Assembly (NCBI GenBank): GCA_018656555.1
Contig: JABHZQ010000023.1
Span: forward strand, 66,875-130,874
Length of the DNA stretch: 64,000 nucleotides
DNA from: an archaeon
GTDB taxonomy: Archaea > Nanobdellota > Nanobdellia > SCGC-AAA011-G17 > GW2011-AR17
Direction: 5' to 3'
Made by a program: the position numbers and the translations under genes. Positions 36,345 to 44,572 of this stretch are shown here, one piece after another. Below the pieces are notes generated by a model. The model searched no databases. It was given only the letters and a program-made list of their open reading frames with translations, and was not told the DNA's origin. Each line of letters opens with the position of its first letter. The first letter of the stretch is position 1.

Positions 36345-37820
36345 TTACCCTTCTATTCTATCTAAGACTAACTTAGGATTTTTATAATACTGTTCCATTA
36401 TTTTACCTATCTCTTCAATATCTTTTTTCTTATTGTCTATCATCCATTGTATTATCCTTTCCTTATCCTTTAAATCAGCTTGAATCTCATCAATAGTCAT
36501 TCCAGTATGCAAGTTTAAATCCTCAAAAACCCTAGAACTCTGATCTACCTTTTCAACACTATCCCCTCTTGGTCTCCATCTAAATAAAGTACTAGTTTCT
36601 AAATCTTCAGAACTAACTAAAATCTCTGCAACCTCTAAAGTTCTTCTTATATTTCTTCTTCTATCTCTAAACTGGACAACAATCAAATGTAAACCTTGTA
36701 ATTCATTTTTAGGTATAGACATAGGTGGTTCCATCAACCTTCTCTTAATTTGTTCAACAGTATCAGCGTGCATAGTAGTTACAACAGAGTGTCCAGTGTG
36801 CATAGCCTCAAACATAGTTTCTGCTTGTTCCCTCCGCCTAACCTCTCCAACAATTATCCTATCTGGTCTCATCCTCAAAGAAGCAACCATCAAATCCAAC
36901 ATAGAAACTTCTCCTTGACCCTCTGGATTCTTCGCCCTAGAACTCATAGGAATCCAATTCCAATGCAAGGGTTCGGGTAAAGTAATCTCTCTAGTATCCT
37001 CAATACTCAAAACTCTTTGAAATGGTGGCATTAAAGCAGCCAATGCATTCATAAAACTTGTTTTACCAGAAGCTGTTCCACCAACAACCATAATATTCAT
37101 CTCATATTGAATACATAACCAAAGAAAAGCAACAATTTCTTTTGTTGTTGTACCATTCTCAATTAAAGAAATAATAGTCCAAGGACTTCTAGCAAATTTC
37201 CTTATTGTAATGGTATTTCCAAAAGTAGACACCGGAAACAAACTAGCAGCTACCCTATCTCCACTTAATAAATGTGCATCCATTAAAGGATTTAAAGTTG
37301 TAATTTCCCTATTGACTTTCCTACCAATCTGTGAAGCAAAATTATAAATTTCTTGTTCAGAATCTAATTTCTTTGTAGTCTTCAACCAACCATATTTTTT
37401 ATGATAAACTGCAAGAGGAGTACTTGAATTATTTATAGCAATCTCTTCTAAAAAATCATCAGCCAGAATAACCTCAACCCAACCCAACCCATACATATCA
37501 TGTAACAACATACCAGCCAAAACAGCTCGCTCTTCATTATTAACAGTGGGTAATTTTTCTTTTAATTTATCTTTTGCTTTCTCATAAAACTTTCCCTTCA
37601 AAGCATTTATCTTTCTAGGATCTGTAATCTCCTCAACAGAAATAGGAATCTCCTTAGCCATCTCCTCCCTCATCTCTTCCATTAAAGCACTAGTTCCCAC
37701 CTCTAACTCAGGAATAGTTAAATCATAAATCTGAACATTCTCATTATCATCATTAAAAATAACAACCTCTCCTACGACCCCATCAGCAGTTAGTTTATAC
37801 CTTTCTAATTCTTCTCTCAT
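36345..37820 (-). CDS. tadA: Type II/IV secretion ATPase, TadA/ArlI-like
   Basis: 491 residues. N-terminal domain (1-210) of the VirB11/TadA family, then Walker A GGTASGKTS (247-255), Asp box SIEDTRE (272-278), Walker B IIVGE (322-326) and His box HTGHSVVTTMH (341-351). It is a hexameric ATPase driving pilin insertion through the T2SF proteins. The start codon overlaps the end of the wHTH-TM gene by 4 nt. All key residues are intact. Confidence 0.95.
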   Translation of the reverse strand: MREELERYKLTADGVVGEVVIFNDDNENVQIYDLTIPELEVGTSALMEEMREEMAKEIPISVEEITDPRKINALKGKFYEKAKDKLKEKLPTVNNEERAVLAGMLLHDMYGLGWVEVILADDFLEEIAINNSSTPLAVYHKKYGWLKTTKKLDSEQEIYNFASQIGRKVNREITTLNPLMDAHLLSGDRVAASLFPVSTFGNTITIRKFARSPWTIISLIENGTTTKEIVAFLWLCIQYEMNIMVVGGTASGKTSFMNALAALMPPFQRVLSIEDTREITLPEPLHWNWIPMSSRAKNPEGQGEVSMLDLMVASLRMRPDRIIVGEVRRREQAETMFEAMHTGHSVVTTMHADTVEQIKRRLMEPPMSIPKNELQGLHLIVVQFRDRRRNIRRTLEVAEILVSSEDLETSTLFRWRPRGDSVEKVDQSSRVFEDLNLHTGMTIDEIQADLKDKERIIQWMIDNKKKDIEEIGKIMEQYYKNPKLVLDRIEG

Positions 37821-38653
37821 TGAATCAAACTCTCCTCTATCTCAAACAAGGATTCCTCCACCACATAAGTTCGACATTCAACACTATCCAATTCTGGGAC
37901 ATTACTACCTGGCCTAGCTGTGCTCTCTGTAACAGTTGAACTTAACCAAATACCAGAACTCTCCAAGTAGGTATAAATATTATCATCTTTTATTATAACT
38001 GTTGAATCAGATGTTCCCAAATATGTAACTAATTTTTCACTTGTGTCCAATATCCAATACTCTGTATTAAACCCAGATTTCATTGCATCACAATAATAAC
38101 TTCCTTCTCCTGAAAAAGCAACCTCCAACTCCACAACCTCTTCAACAAACGCCTCTTCAACCACTTCAACTTCTTCAACAACATCAGCAACCCCTTCAAT
38201 CTCAACATCACCAGATCCCGCATTCTGAATTAAACTTTTAATAAAAAAGATTCCCCCAATAACAATAATCAAAACCAATAAACCCAATAACACTTTTTTA
38301 TTTGTAAGAACTTTAAATATCTTATTACTACTCTTAGTTTTTTTAGTCTCTTCTTTTTTTGCACTACCTTTAATTCTCAAAACAACAGAACCAACAGGAG
38401 GATAATGAGTTTCAATCAAACCTTTCTTCTCTAAAATAGCAGCTAAATCTTCAATTTGATTAATATCTAAATTTAAAATATCTGGAACATCATCAATATC
38501 CACACTTTTAGAAGTCTGAATCAACTTTAACAATCTATCAATATCAGTTTTATATTTCTTCTTAGAGCTAACTTCTTTAGAACTATCTTTTAGAACTACC
38601 TTAGGTTTATCTTTATTATTTTCCTTATTAACTCCTTTTTCAAACAGTCCCAT
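37817..38653 (-). CDS. Membrane-spanning winged-helix protein in the pilus operon
   Basis: 278 residues. A cytosolic part of about 115 residues contains a winged-helix-like fold (IDRLLKLIQTSKSVDIDDVPDIL... LAAILEKKGLIETHYPPVGSVVLRI), followed by a single TM (about 120-143; VLLGLLVLIIVIGGIFFI), a Glu/Val-rich linker and an extracytoplasmic domain with two Cys. It could be a membrane-bound DNA-binding sensor or an adaptor in which the wHTH binds protein. It overlaps the ATPase gene by 4 nt. A TATTTAAAG box about 24 nt before the ATG suggests its own promoter. Function not established. Confidence 0.75.
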   Translation of the reverse strand: MGLFEKGVNKENNKDKPKVVLKDSSKEVSSKKKYKTDIDRLLKLIQTSKSVDIDDVPDILNLDINQIEDLAAILEKKGLIETHYPPVGSVVLRIKGSAKKEETKKTKSSNKIFKVLTNKKVLLGLLVLIIVIGGIFFIKSLIQNAGSGDVEIEGVADVVEEVEVVEEAFVEEVVELEVAFSGEGSYYCDAMKSGFNTEYWILDTSEKLVTYLGTSDSTVIIKDDNIYTYLESSGIWLSSTVTESTARPGSNVPELDSVECRTYVVEESLFEIEESLIQ

Positions 38654-38685
38654 ATTAATATATAAACTAAATAGTTATTTAAAGT

Positions 38686-39387
38686 TTACTCAATCAGAAG
38701 AGAAGCAAGTTTTCTAAACTGTTTACTCAATCTAGCTCTTGGAAACAAAAGAACAAATGGTGTGGTCTGAGCCAAACTTTTCCCCATTCTTCTATTTTCC
38801 TGAAGAAAGGAAATAACTGGTATCCCCACAGTACCCTCAATATCCTCTCTAGATAATTCAAATTTCTTCCTTTTATACTTATTTACAACCAAACCCAAAA
38901 TAGGTTTTTTATAAGAAACAACCTCATTTACAGTCCCAACAGTGGTAGCAACAGTGGGATAATCTCCACTAGTAACAACCAAAAGATAATCCGAAGCCTC
39001 AATAGTAGCTTTTATCTCTGAATTCAAAGATGGAGAAGAATCAATCAAAATATAATCATATTTTTTCTTTAACCTACCAAGTTTGGACTTAAATTTTTTA
39101 TAATCTACCCTTCTTCTATAATTTAACCTTGCTGGAATTAAATGAAACTGGTCATCATACTCATAAATTGATTCTAAAATAGAACATTTTCCTTTCAAAA
39201 CCTCATGAATAGTCTTATCCACATCAGCAACACCCAAGTGTAATCCCAAATTAGGAGCAGAAAAATTAGCATCCACAACCAAAACCTTTTGATTATAATC
39301 TTTTGCTAAACTAGCACCAATATTACTAGTACAAGAAGTCTTTCCAACTCCCCCTTTAACAGAAATTATACCAATAACTTTTCCCAT
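38686..39387 (-). CDS. MinD/ParA-family ATPase (TadZ/CpaE-like)
   Basis: 233 residues. The deviant Walker A motif is KGGVGKTS (11-18), with DANFSAPNLGLHLG and IDSSPSLNSE as switch motifs. MinD-family proteins in Tad clusters (TadZ, CpaE) and FlhG in flagellar clusters place the machine on the membrane. There is no partner MinE or ParB-like gene here, and the position between pilus genes favours a positioning role for the pilus base. The C-terminus FPRARLSKQFRKLASLLIE could form a short amphipathic helix. Confidence 0.88.
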   Translation of the reverse strand: MGKVIGIISVKGGVGKTSCTSNIGASLAKDYNQKVLVVDANFSAPNLGLHLGVADVDKTIHEVLKGKCSILESIYEYDDQFHLIPARLNYRRRVDYKKFKSKLGRLKKKYDYILIDSSPSLNSEIKATIEASDYLLVVTSGDYPTVATTVGTVNEVVSYKKPILGLVVNKYKRKKFELSREDIEGTVGIPVISFLQENRRMGKSLAQTTPFVLLFPRARLSKQFRKLASLLIE

Positions 39388-39413
39388 ACTTACACTTAGA
39401 ATAAACTTACTTA

Positions 39414-40310
39414 TTAATTTTCGTATTTTTTAGTATTCTCTACTTTCTTCAATAATTTCTTCTTATCTAATTTCTCAATCTTTTTAGGTCTAAATTCACT
39501 AAATCCCAACATCTTTCTAGCCTCACTCTTTGAAAGAACTCCCTTCTCCATCAAACTCAAAACTTTATCTAACCTTTCCACATCATGATTATGTTCTTTA
39601 AGTGGCTCATGAACCTTCTTCATAACCTTCTTATAGACTTTAAAATCTGGAGACTTTACAAACTCCTCAACAATATCCTCTGGCATTTTACCTAAAAGAT
39701 CATCAGTTAATCTCAAAACCTTTTTCACATCAACAGTTAACACCTTAGGCATTTCCTCTTTAATCTCCTTCTTCAATTCTAGAAACTTCTCTTCCCTTTT
39801 CTTCAAATCATACGCATCATCAATATACTCTTGCAATTTTTCCTTATTAGTTTCTTTTACCTTCATCATATCTTTAACTCTACTCTCAATCTTTTCTTCT
39901 TCGGTAATTCTCTTTGTAGGAATAAAACCAAATAACTTTTTCTTACTCTCTCCATGTATTCTATCTAAAGCCAATCCTACTTCCTTCCTAGGCCATCCCT
40001 CTGAACTTAAAACCTCTTTAATATTCTCATCAGTATGCCCTTCATCAACAGCAGATCTTACAAAACCCAATAGTTCATTAAAAGCAGGTAAATTCTTTCT
40101 CTTTTTCTTAAACAAATCCCTACCAAAATAAATACCTACTCCCAAAATAATTAATCCACCAAAAACAACAGGAATAATCCACCATTTAAACCCTTCCTCT
40201 TCATATTCATAATTTCTCTCTATGTCATCAATAATCTCCACAGTAACATTATCTGCAGCACTAACAAGAGTAAAACTAAATAATATAATAAGTAATACTA
40301 ACCACCTCAT
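39414..40310 (-). CDS. Membrane protein with signal sequence and long cytosolic helical domain
   Basis: 298 residues. A signal sequence (1-18), about 25 extracytoplasmic residues, one TM (about 43-63; WWIIPVVFGGLIILGVGIYFG), then about 230 cytosolic residues: a small helical domain near 75-120 (LLGFVRSAVDEGHTDENIKEVLSSEGWPRKEV, UBA/CUE-like helical pattern seen in many DPANN membrane proteins), coiled-coil stretches rich in Lys/Glu, and a C-terminal SEARKMLGF helix pair. It sits in the pilus cluster between the pilin-like genes and the MinD gene, and may link the pilus base to cytosolic factors. Not recognised as a named family. Confidence 0.75.
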   Translation of the reverse strand: MRWLVLLIILFSFTLVSAADNVTVEIIDDIERNYEYEEEGFKWWIIPVVFGGLIILGVGIYFGRDLFKKKRKNLPAFNELLGFVRSAVDEGHTDENIKEVLSSEGWPRKEVGLALDRIHGESKKKLFGFIPTKRITEEEKIESRVKDMMKVKETNKEKLQEYIDDAYDLKKREEKFLELKKEIKEEMPKVLTVDVKKVLRLTDDLLGKMPEDIVEEFVKSPDFKVYKKVMKKVHEPLKEHNHDVERLDKVLSLMEKGVLSKSEARKMLGFSEFRPKKIEKLDKKKLLKKVENTKKYEN

Positions 40311-40341
40311 ATTAAATTTTAATATATTTTAATATATAAAT

Positions 40342-41190
40342 TTATCCCTCAAACCCAACAATCTCTCCATAATGAACAATATCACTAATCCTTGGATCCA
40401 CATAAACACTACCCTCTGCCCCAAAAGCAATTGTTTCATTTAAATCCACCAAAGTATAAGTTAAATCATGAACAATAAAATCATAATCATAATTTATATG
40501 TAAGCTTCCATCTTGAGGATCATTCTCAAAATAAATATCCAAATCATCCCCAGTTAAAAAATTAACAGAAAATCTTGGATTATTTTGTTCTGGATTCTGT
40601 CTACTAGCAGCATCCAAAAGAGTAGCCCCATTTTTATCATAAACAGTAACTTGAATTAAAGGATTGGGTTCTCCATCATCAGCAGGTTCTATAGAATTAG
40701 TCCATTTAGAAACATTAAAAACAGTCATAGTCAAATTAACACCAATTATTAAATCAGGCCTATCTGTAACCACATAATAATCAGGACCATCCTGATAAGA
40801 AGTTATATTATATCCAGGAATAGCAAAAGAATATTCCAAATCTTCTAAATCTATAACTGCTCCCACTTCGCTACCATAAGTATCTTCAATAAATTCCTCA
40901 TAACCATCTAATGAAACACTATAATTTCTAGAGGTATTAAACAAATCATTAAATTGCATATAAATCAAACCACTTCCTCTTGTGATTGTTATCTCATCAA
41001 AATCAAATAATTCAAATACATCAGAAGCTATATCATCTACAATATAACTAATCTTATGAGCATTAGACAAATCAACAACAAGATTACTTTTATAACTAGA
41101 ATACCAATTAACATAAGCAATTGAAATAAATACTAAAGACACTAACATCAAAAGAGTAAATATTGTAAACAAAAACCCTTTTCTATTCAT
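40342..41190 (-). CDS. Pilin-like protein with N-terminal hydrophobic helix, large beta-rich domain
   Basis: 282 residues. MNRKGFLFTIFTLLMLVSLVFISIA has the RKG basic start and hydrophobic helix of prepilins but lacks QxxxE (F after the Gly). The exterior part is about 255 residues, rich in Asp, Tyr, and NxS/T sites. It overlaps by 8 nt the small pilin-like gene before it. It is probably a minor pilin or anchored tip component of the Tad-like pilus. No homologous family recognised. Confidence 0.78.
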   Translation of the reverse strand: MNRKGFLFTIFTLLMLVSLVFISIAYVNWYSSYKSNLVVDLSNAHKISYIVDDIASDVFELFDFDEITITRGSGLIYMQFNDLFNTSRNYSVSLDGYEEFIEDTYGSEVGAVIDLEDLEYSFAIPGYNITSYQDGPDYYVVTDRPDLIIGVNLTMTVFNVSKWTNSIEPADDGEPNPLIQVTVYDKNGATLLDAASRQNPEQNNPRFSVNFLTGDDLDIYFENDPQDGSLHINYDYDFIVHDLTYTLVDLNETIAFGAEGSVYVDPRISDIVHYGEIVGFEG

Positions 41191-41596
41191 AGTAAGCCTC
41201 CATTTTTACTAAATATACACTATCTTGAACAACGAAAGATCTTCTCACAACATCTTTCTCATCAGCCACCTCTTCACAACCCCTTTTCAAAAAACTAATT
41301 CCTAAATCAGTCATACTTGAATCATAAAAAGTAAGATTAAAACAAGTACTAGTTTTAGTATAATTTGCTAAGAAATTTAAAACTGATTCATTAGAACCAG
41401 TAACAACAGTATCTGCCAGATCTCCATTCTCTTCCATAACAGACACAACACTTCTTGAATATTCTAACAACTCATTATCGCCCATATCTCTAATATCTAC
41501 AAGATCAAAATAAAAAAATATAATTCCTAAAAGAATTATCGCTGTAAAGGTTGCAATAATTGCATCTAAAGTAAAAAACACTGCCCTCTTATCCAT
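41183..41596 (-). CDS. Small pilin-like membrane protein
   Basis: 137 residues from the ATG at 41596 (MDKRAVFFTLDAIIAT). A longer frame from 41635 is rejected because GGAGGTG lies about 8 nt before 41596. A short basic start precedes the hydrophobic helix, then a head of about 100 residues with two Cys (TCFNLTF, RGCEEV). It overlaps both neighbours by 8 nt. The DA...A pattern resembles the minor pseudopilins of Tad clusters (TadE/F-like position), but the signal is degenerate. Confidence 0.75.
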   Translation of the reverse strand: MDKRAVFFTLDAIIATFTAIILLGIIFFYFDLVDIRDMGDNELLEYSRSVVSVMEENGDLADTVVTGSNESVLNFLANYTKTSTCFNLTFYDSSMTDLGISFLKRGCEEVADEKDVVRRSFVVQDSVYLVKMEAYYE

Positions 41597-42095
41597 CCCA
41601 CACCTCCATAACAACCTTAAAAACATCATCATCAATCATACAAACTCTCTCAATTCGAACAACTGCTTCTGCATTAGAAGGACTATCAATACCAAATCCA
41701 TAAATCTCTCCAGTCTGATTCAAAAAACTCAAATACATATCATACTTTCTAACACCCAAAGAAGATTTAATCTCTTCATAATAAGTAGCATTCCATTCAA
41801 CCAATTTATCGACCTTATCTCCATCTAAAACATAATCTCTTCCAGAAACTAAACCCAAAGAAGAAACTTCAAAAGAAGGAGAAACATACCAATTTCCTGG
41901 ATCTCCTGAAGTTGTAATCAACCCAACCATTGCATTCTGAGCAGCAAACTCCATATCTGCTCTAAGATCAATTATCTCACTTTTTGCCCTATAAAAATCC
42001 CACATAGTAATAGAAGCAACTAAAATAAAAATAAATACTGAAATTGCAATCAACATATCCCAAGAAAAAACCTGTCCTTTTTTATTCAAAAACAA
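41589..42095 (-). CDS. Pilin-like protein, degenerate class III signal
   Basis: 168 residues. MFLNKKGQVFSWDMLIAISVF: the KKG/Q junction is kept, but the acidic residue is at +6 (D) instead of +5. The hydrophobic helix is followed by a head with a single Cys near the C-terminus (ERVCMIDDD). It overlaps the upstream pilin gene by 14 nt and the downstream one by 8 nt, so these prepilin-like proteins are made in fixed proportion from one mRNA. Confidence 0.8.
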   Translation of the reverse strand: MFLNKKGQVFSWDMLIAISVFIFILVASITMWDFYRAKSEIIDLRADMEFAAQNAMVGLITTSGDPGNWYVSPSFEVSSLGLVSGRDYVLDGDKVDKLVEWNATYYEEIKSSLGVRKYDMYLSFLNQTGEIYGFGIDSPSNAEAVVRIERVCMIDDDVFKVVMEVWDG

Positions 42096-42477
42096 TCACC
42101 CCTCCAACATTTCTTATTAAATTCTCTCCTTTGTTCAAAACAGTTGTATCAAAATGCCTAGTTAACACCACAGCACTCTCTCTTTTATTCAATACTTCTA
42201 AAAAAACAGTTCCAGAATCATAAACAGTAAGATTATAATCTTGTGATTTTATTCTATCTGGTAAATAAATTGTTTTATTGGTACCTTCACCAGCAAGATA
42301 AACCTCATTAATTGCAATAGTTACCTCTTCAACTTGTTCTCTTGCTTCTAAAATAATTTCTTTATCATATCTCTCAATAAATCTATCCTTAACAACAAAT
42401 TCAAATAAAATTGCAAAAACAATTAACAAAACTGCAAGTACAATTAAAAAATCCACACTAATTTGTCCTCTTCTCAT
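42082..42477 (-). CDS. Class III signal pilin-like protein
   Basis: 131 residues. MRRGQISVDFLIVLAVLLIVF has the RRG/Q cleavage site with D at +5 in place of E. The head is short and carries one NxT site. It overlaps by 4 nt the long prepilin-adhesin gene and by 14 nt the next one. Probably a minor pilin forming the initiation or tip complex. Confidence 0.82.
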   Translation of the reverse strand: MRRGQISVDFLIVLAVLLIVFAILFEFVVKDRFIERYDKEIILEAREQVEEVTIAINEVYLAGEGTNKTIYLPDRIKSQDYNLTVYDSGTVFLEVLNKRESAVVLTRHFDTTVLNKGENLIRNVGGVIVFE

Positions 42478-44537
42478 GGTTCAACATACAACATAATATT
42501 ATCAAAAGTAAATTTAGCTCCTTCATTAGCAGCATTCCACCGATAGACTTGACCACCAAAACTCAAATAATACCAACCCTCCCCAGTAATATAACTTGAA
42601 ACATCATAGCTATTAAAAGCATTAACTCCACTACCGGGATTATTAACCCAATAAATTTCATTCCATACATCTCCCTGATTTACTGCACCATCCAAAGCAG
42701 AACCCAAATAAGAAGTACTCCCTTCATAAATCATAATCTGATCAAAATAACATTTATCATTAGCATTATTAAAATCAGGAGTATTATATGAAATCCAAAA
42801 CTCATCAGAAGAATCATAATAACTACTCAAATCATAACTATACTCTCGCCAAACTCCATCATCATCTCCATCAGTCCAAGTTTCTAACAAATACCAAGTA
42901 CTATCATCAGGACTAACTCTAAAATAAGCATGATCACTACTCTCCAAACCAGTACATTTTGCATAAAAAGTAATTTGGGGATTAGTAGCACTAGATAAAT
43001 CAACAGCCCTATCAACCCAAGTATTACCCCCATACAAATACATTGCATATATTCCAGAATATTCAGATGTACTCATTGTTTTTGTTCCAGCACCAGTTAT
43101 TGCCCAATCTGTCTTCCAACCAGAACCACCAACCCATTGATAACTAGTTCCTAAATATCTACCTTCAAAATCTTCATAAGACCAAATAGTTCCATTTCCA
43201 ATTGTAACTTTTATCCACACATTCTCACTATTATCTAACTCATTAGTCAAAGCAGTATAAGCCCATAAAAAAGACAGATTAGCTAATCCCCCCCCACTAA
43301 TAACTGAATAAGCATCAGAATCAACATAAAACTTAATACCATAAGCACCAGAACCTTGGCCTAAATCATCAGCTGATCCACACCCTTCATCTCCAACTAA
43401 AAAGAAAATATTCTCGTCCTGACCAAAAGTAACACAAGAATCTAAATTGCTAGGACTTCCCATAAAAGTTCCATTTCTCCAATCCCAGCCATCATCAGCA
43501 CCAGCATTCCAAAAAGTATTTCCTGAAGAATTCAAACCAGAAGTAAAATCCAGAGGATAAGGTAAATCACTAGTTAATTCCCAAAGATCAATATAAATCT
43601 TATTACTAATCTCCACAGTCAAACTTCTCTCCCCAGAATTAGTTGTTTGACTTACATTATCAGTACAATTAACATTCCAAGTATAAGCCGCATTATCCAA
43701 ATAAACACTAATATTCTCAGTAAGAGTCATACTAACATCCTCATCAGTAAAATTCAACACCCCATCAATAAACAAACTACAATTATCCACACTTCCATCA
43801 TCACTAACATTAAAAGTAAAGTCTATTGCATTTGTACTTGTATTAGTAACTCCATTTTCTGGATTAATCAAAGTAATAATTGGAGCACTATCTCCTGCAA
43901 CAACATCAATACAAATACTTGAACCATCACAAACACAAGGCACATCAACACAGCTTCCACTTAAAGTTGTACTATCACACTCCCCACTATCTTCAGCACT
44001 AACAATAGCAGTTTCACCACATCCACTAACACAAGTAGGATCATAACAAACATTATCAGTACATCCACCAACATCAGCAGGACAATTCTCTCCAGCAGAA
44101 CAAACTCCATCTCCACAATAACCACTAATTTCAGAAACATTGGTTGAAATTAAAACATAAGATGATCTACTCTCCACCTCAATCCAATAACTCCCATCAT
44201 CTGAAGGTAAACTTCCAGTAACATTAAAATCAATAGAAGAAACAACACTATTTCCATTCTCAAAAGTTATTGAAATATAATCAGAAGTAACATTAGTATG
44301 ACTCATAGTAGAAGGAAGAGTAACAAAAACCTCAGTCTTTGCACCTAAACCTTGTTGATAAACAAATTCAGCAGCACTAACTATATCATCCACCGCAATT
44401 CTAGCTTGATTCTCCCTATACTGATCTTTAACAGAAAACAAAGTAGTTTGTGAATTCACAACAAGAATAGCAATCACAATTAAAGCTATTCCTAAAATAA
44501 TAATCATCTCTGTAGAAGCCTGACCCCTTTTATTCAT
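42474..44537 (-). CDS. Very large class III signal protein: pilin-anchored adhesin candidate
   Basis: 687 residues from the ATG at 44537 (MNKRGQASTEMIIILG); an in-frame TTG at 44549 is the alternative. The class III signal has KRG/Q with E at +5, as in true pilins, but the head is far longer than a pilin's: a Cys-rich segment (CGDGVCSAGENCPADVGGC, CVSGCGE), an Ig-like segment (APIITLINPENG..FNVSDDGSVDNC) and a C-terminal lectin-like or jelly-roll region rich in Trp/Tyr/Gly with NPQITFYAKCTG and YFDQIMIYEG, ending at about 685. It is likely the tip adhesin of this pilus. Confidence 0.85.
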   Translation of the reverse strand: MNKRGQASTEMIIILGIALIVIAILVVNSQTTLFSVKDQYRENQARIAVDDIVSAAEFVYQQGLGAKTEVFVTLPSTMSHTNVTSDYISITFENGNSVVSSIDFNVTGSLPSDDGSYWIEVESRSSYVLISTNVSEISGYCGDGVCSAGENCPADVGGCTDNVCYDPTCVSGCGETAIVSAEDSGECDSTTLSGSCVDVPCVCDGSSICIDVVAGDSAPIITLINPENGVTNTSTNAIDFTFNVSDDGSVDNCSLFIDGVLNFTDEDVSMTLTENISVYLDNAAYTWNVNCTDNVSQTTNSGERSLTVEISNKIYIDLWELTSDLPYPLDFTSGLNSSGNTFWNAGADDGWDWRNGTFMGSPSNLDSCVTFGQDENIFFLVGDEGCGSADDLGQGSGAYGIKFYVDSDAYSVISGGGLANLSFLWAYTALTNELDNSENVWIKVTIGNGTIWSYEDFEGRYLGTSYQWVGGSGWKTDWAITGAGTKTMSTSEYSGIYAMYLYGGNTWVDRAVDLSSATNPQITFYAKCTGLESSDHAYFRVSPDDSTWYLLETWTDGDDDGVWREYSYDLSSYYDSSDEFWISYNTPDFNNANDKCYFDQIMIYEGSTSYLGSALDGAVNQGDVWNEIYWVNNPGSGVNAFNSYDVSSYITGEGWYYLSFGGQVYRWNAANEGAKFTFDNIMLYVEP

Positions 44538-44572
44538 AATATATATCAAATAAATAATTAATATAAACCTTT

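Noticed and set aside
38686-39387. ParA for chromosome or plasmid partition
   Set aside because: No ParB-like gene or repeated centromere-like sites nearby; pilus genes on both sides favour a TadZ-like role.
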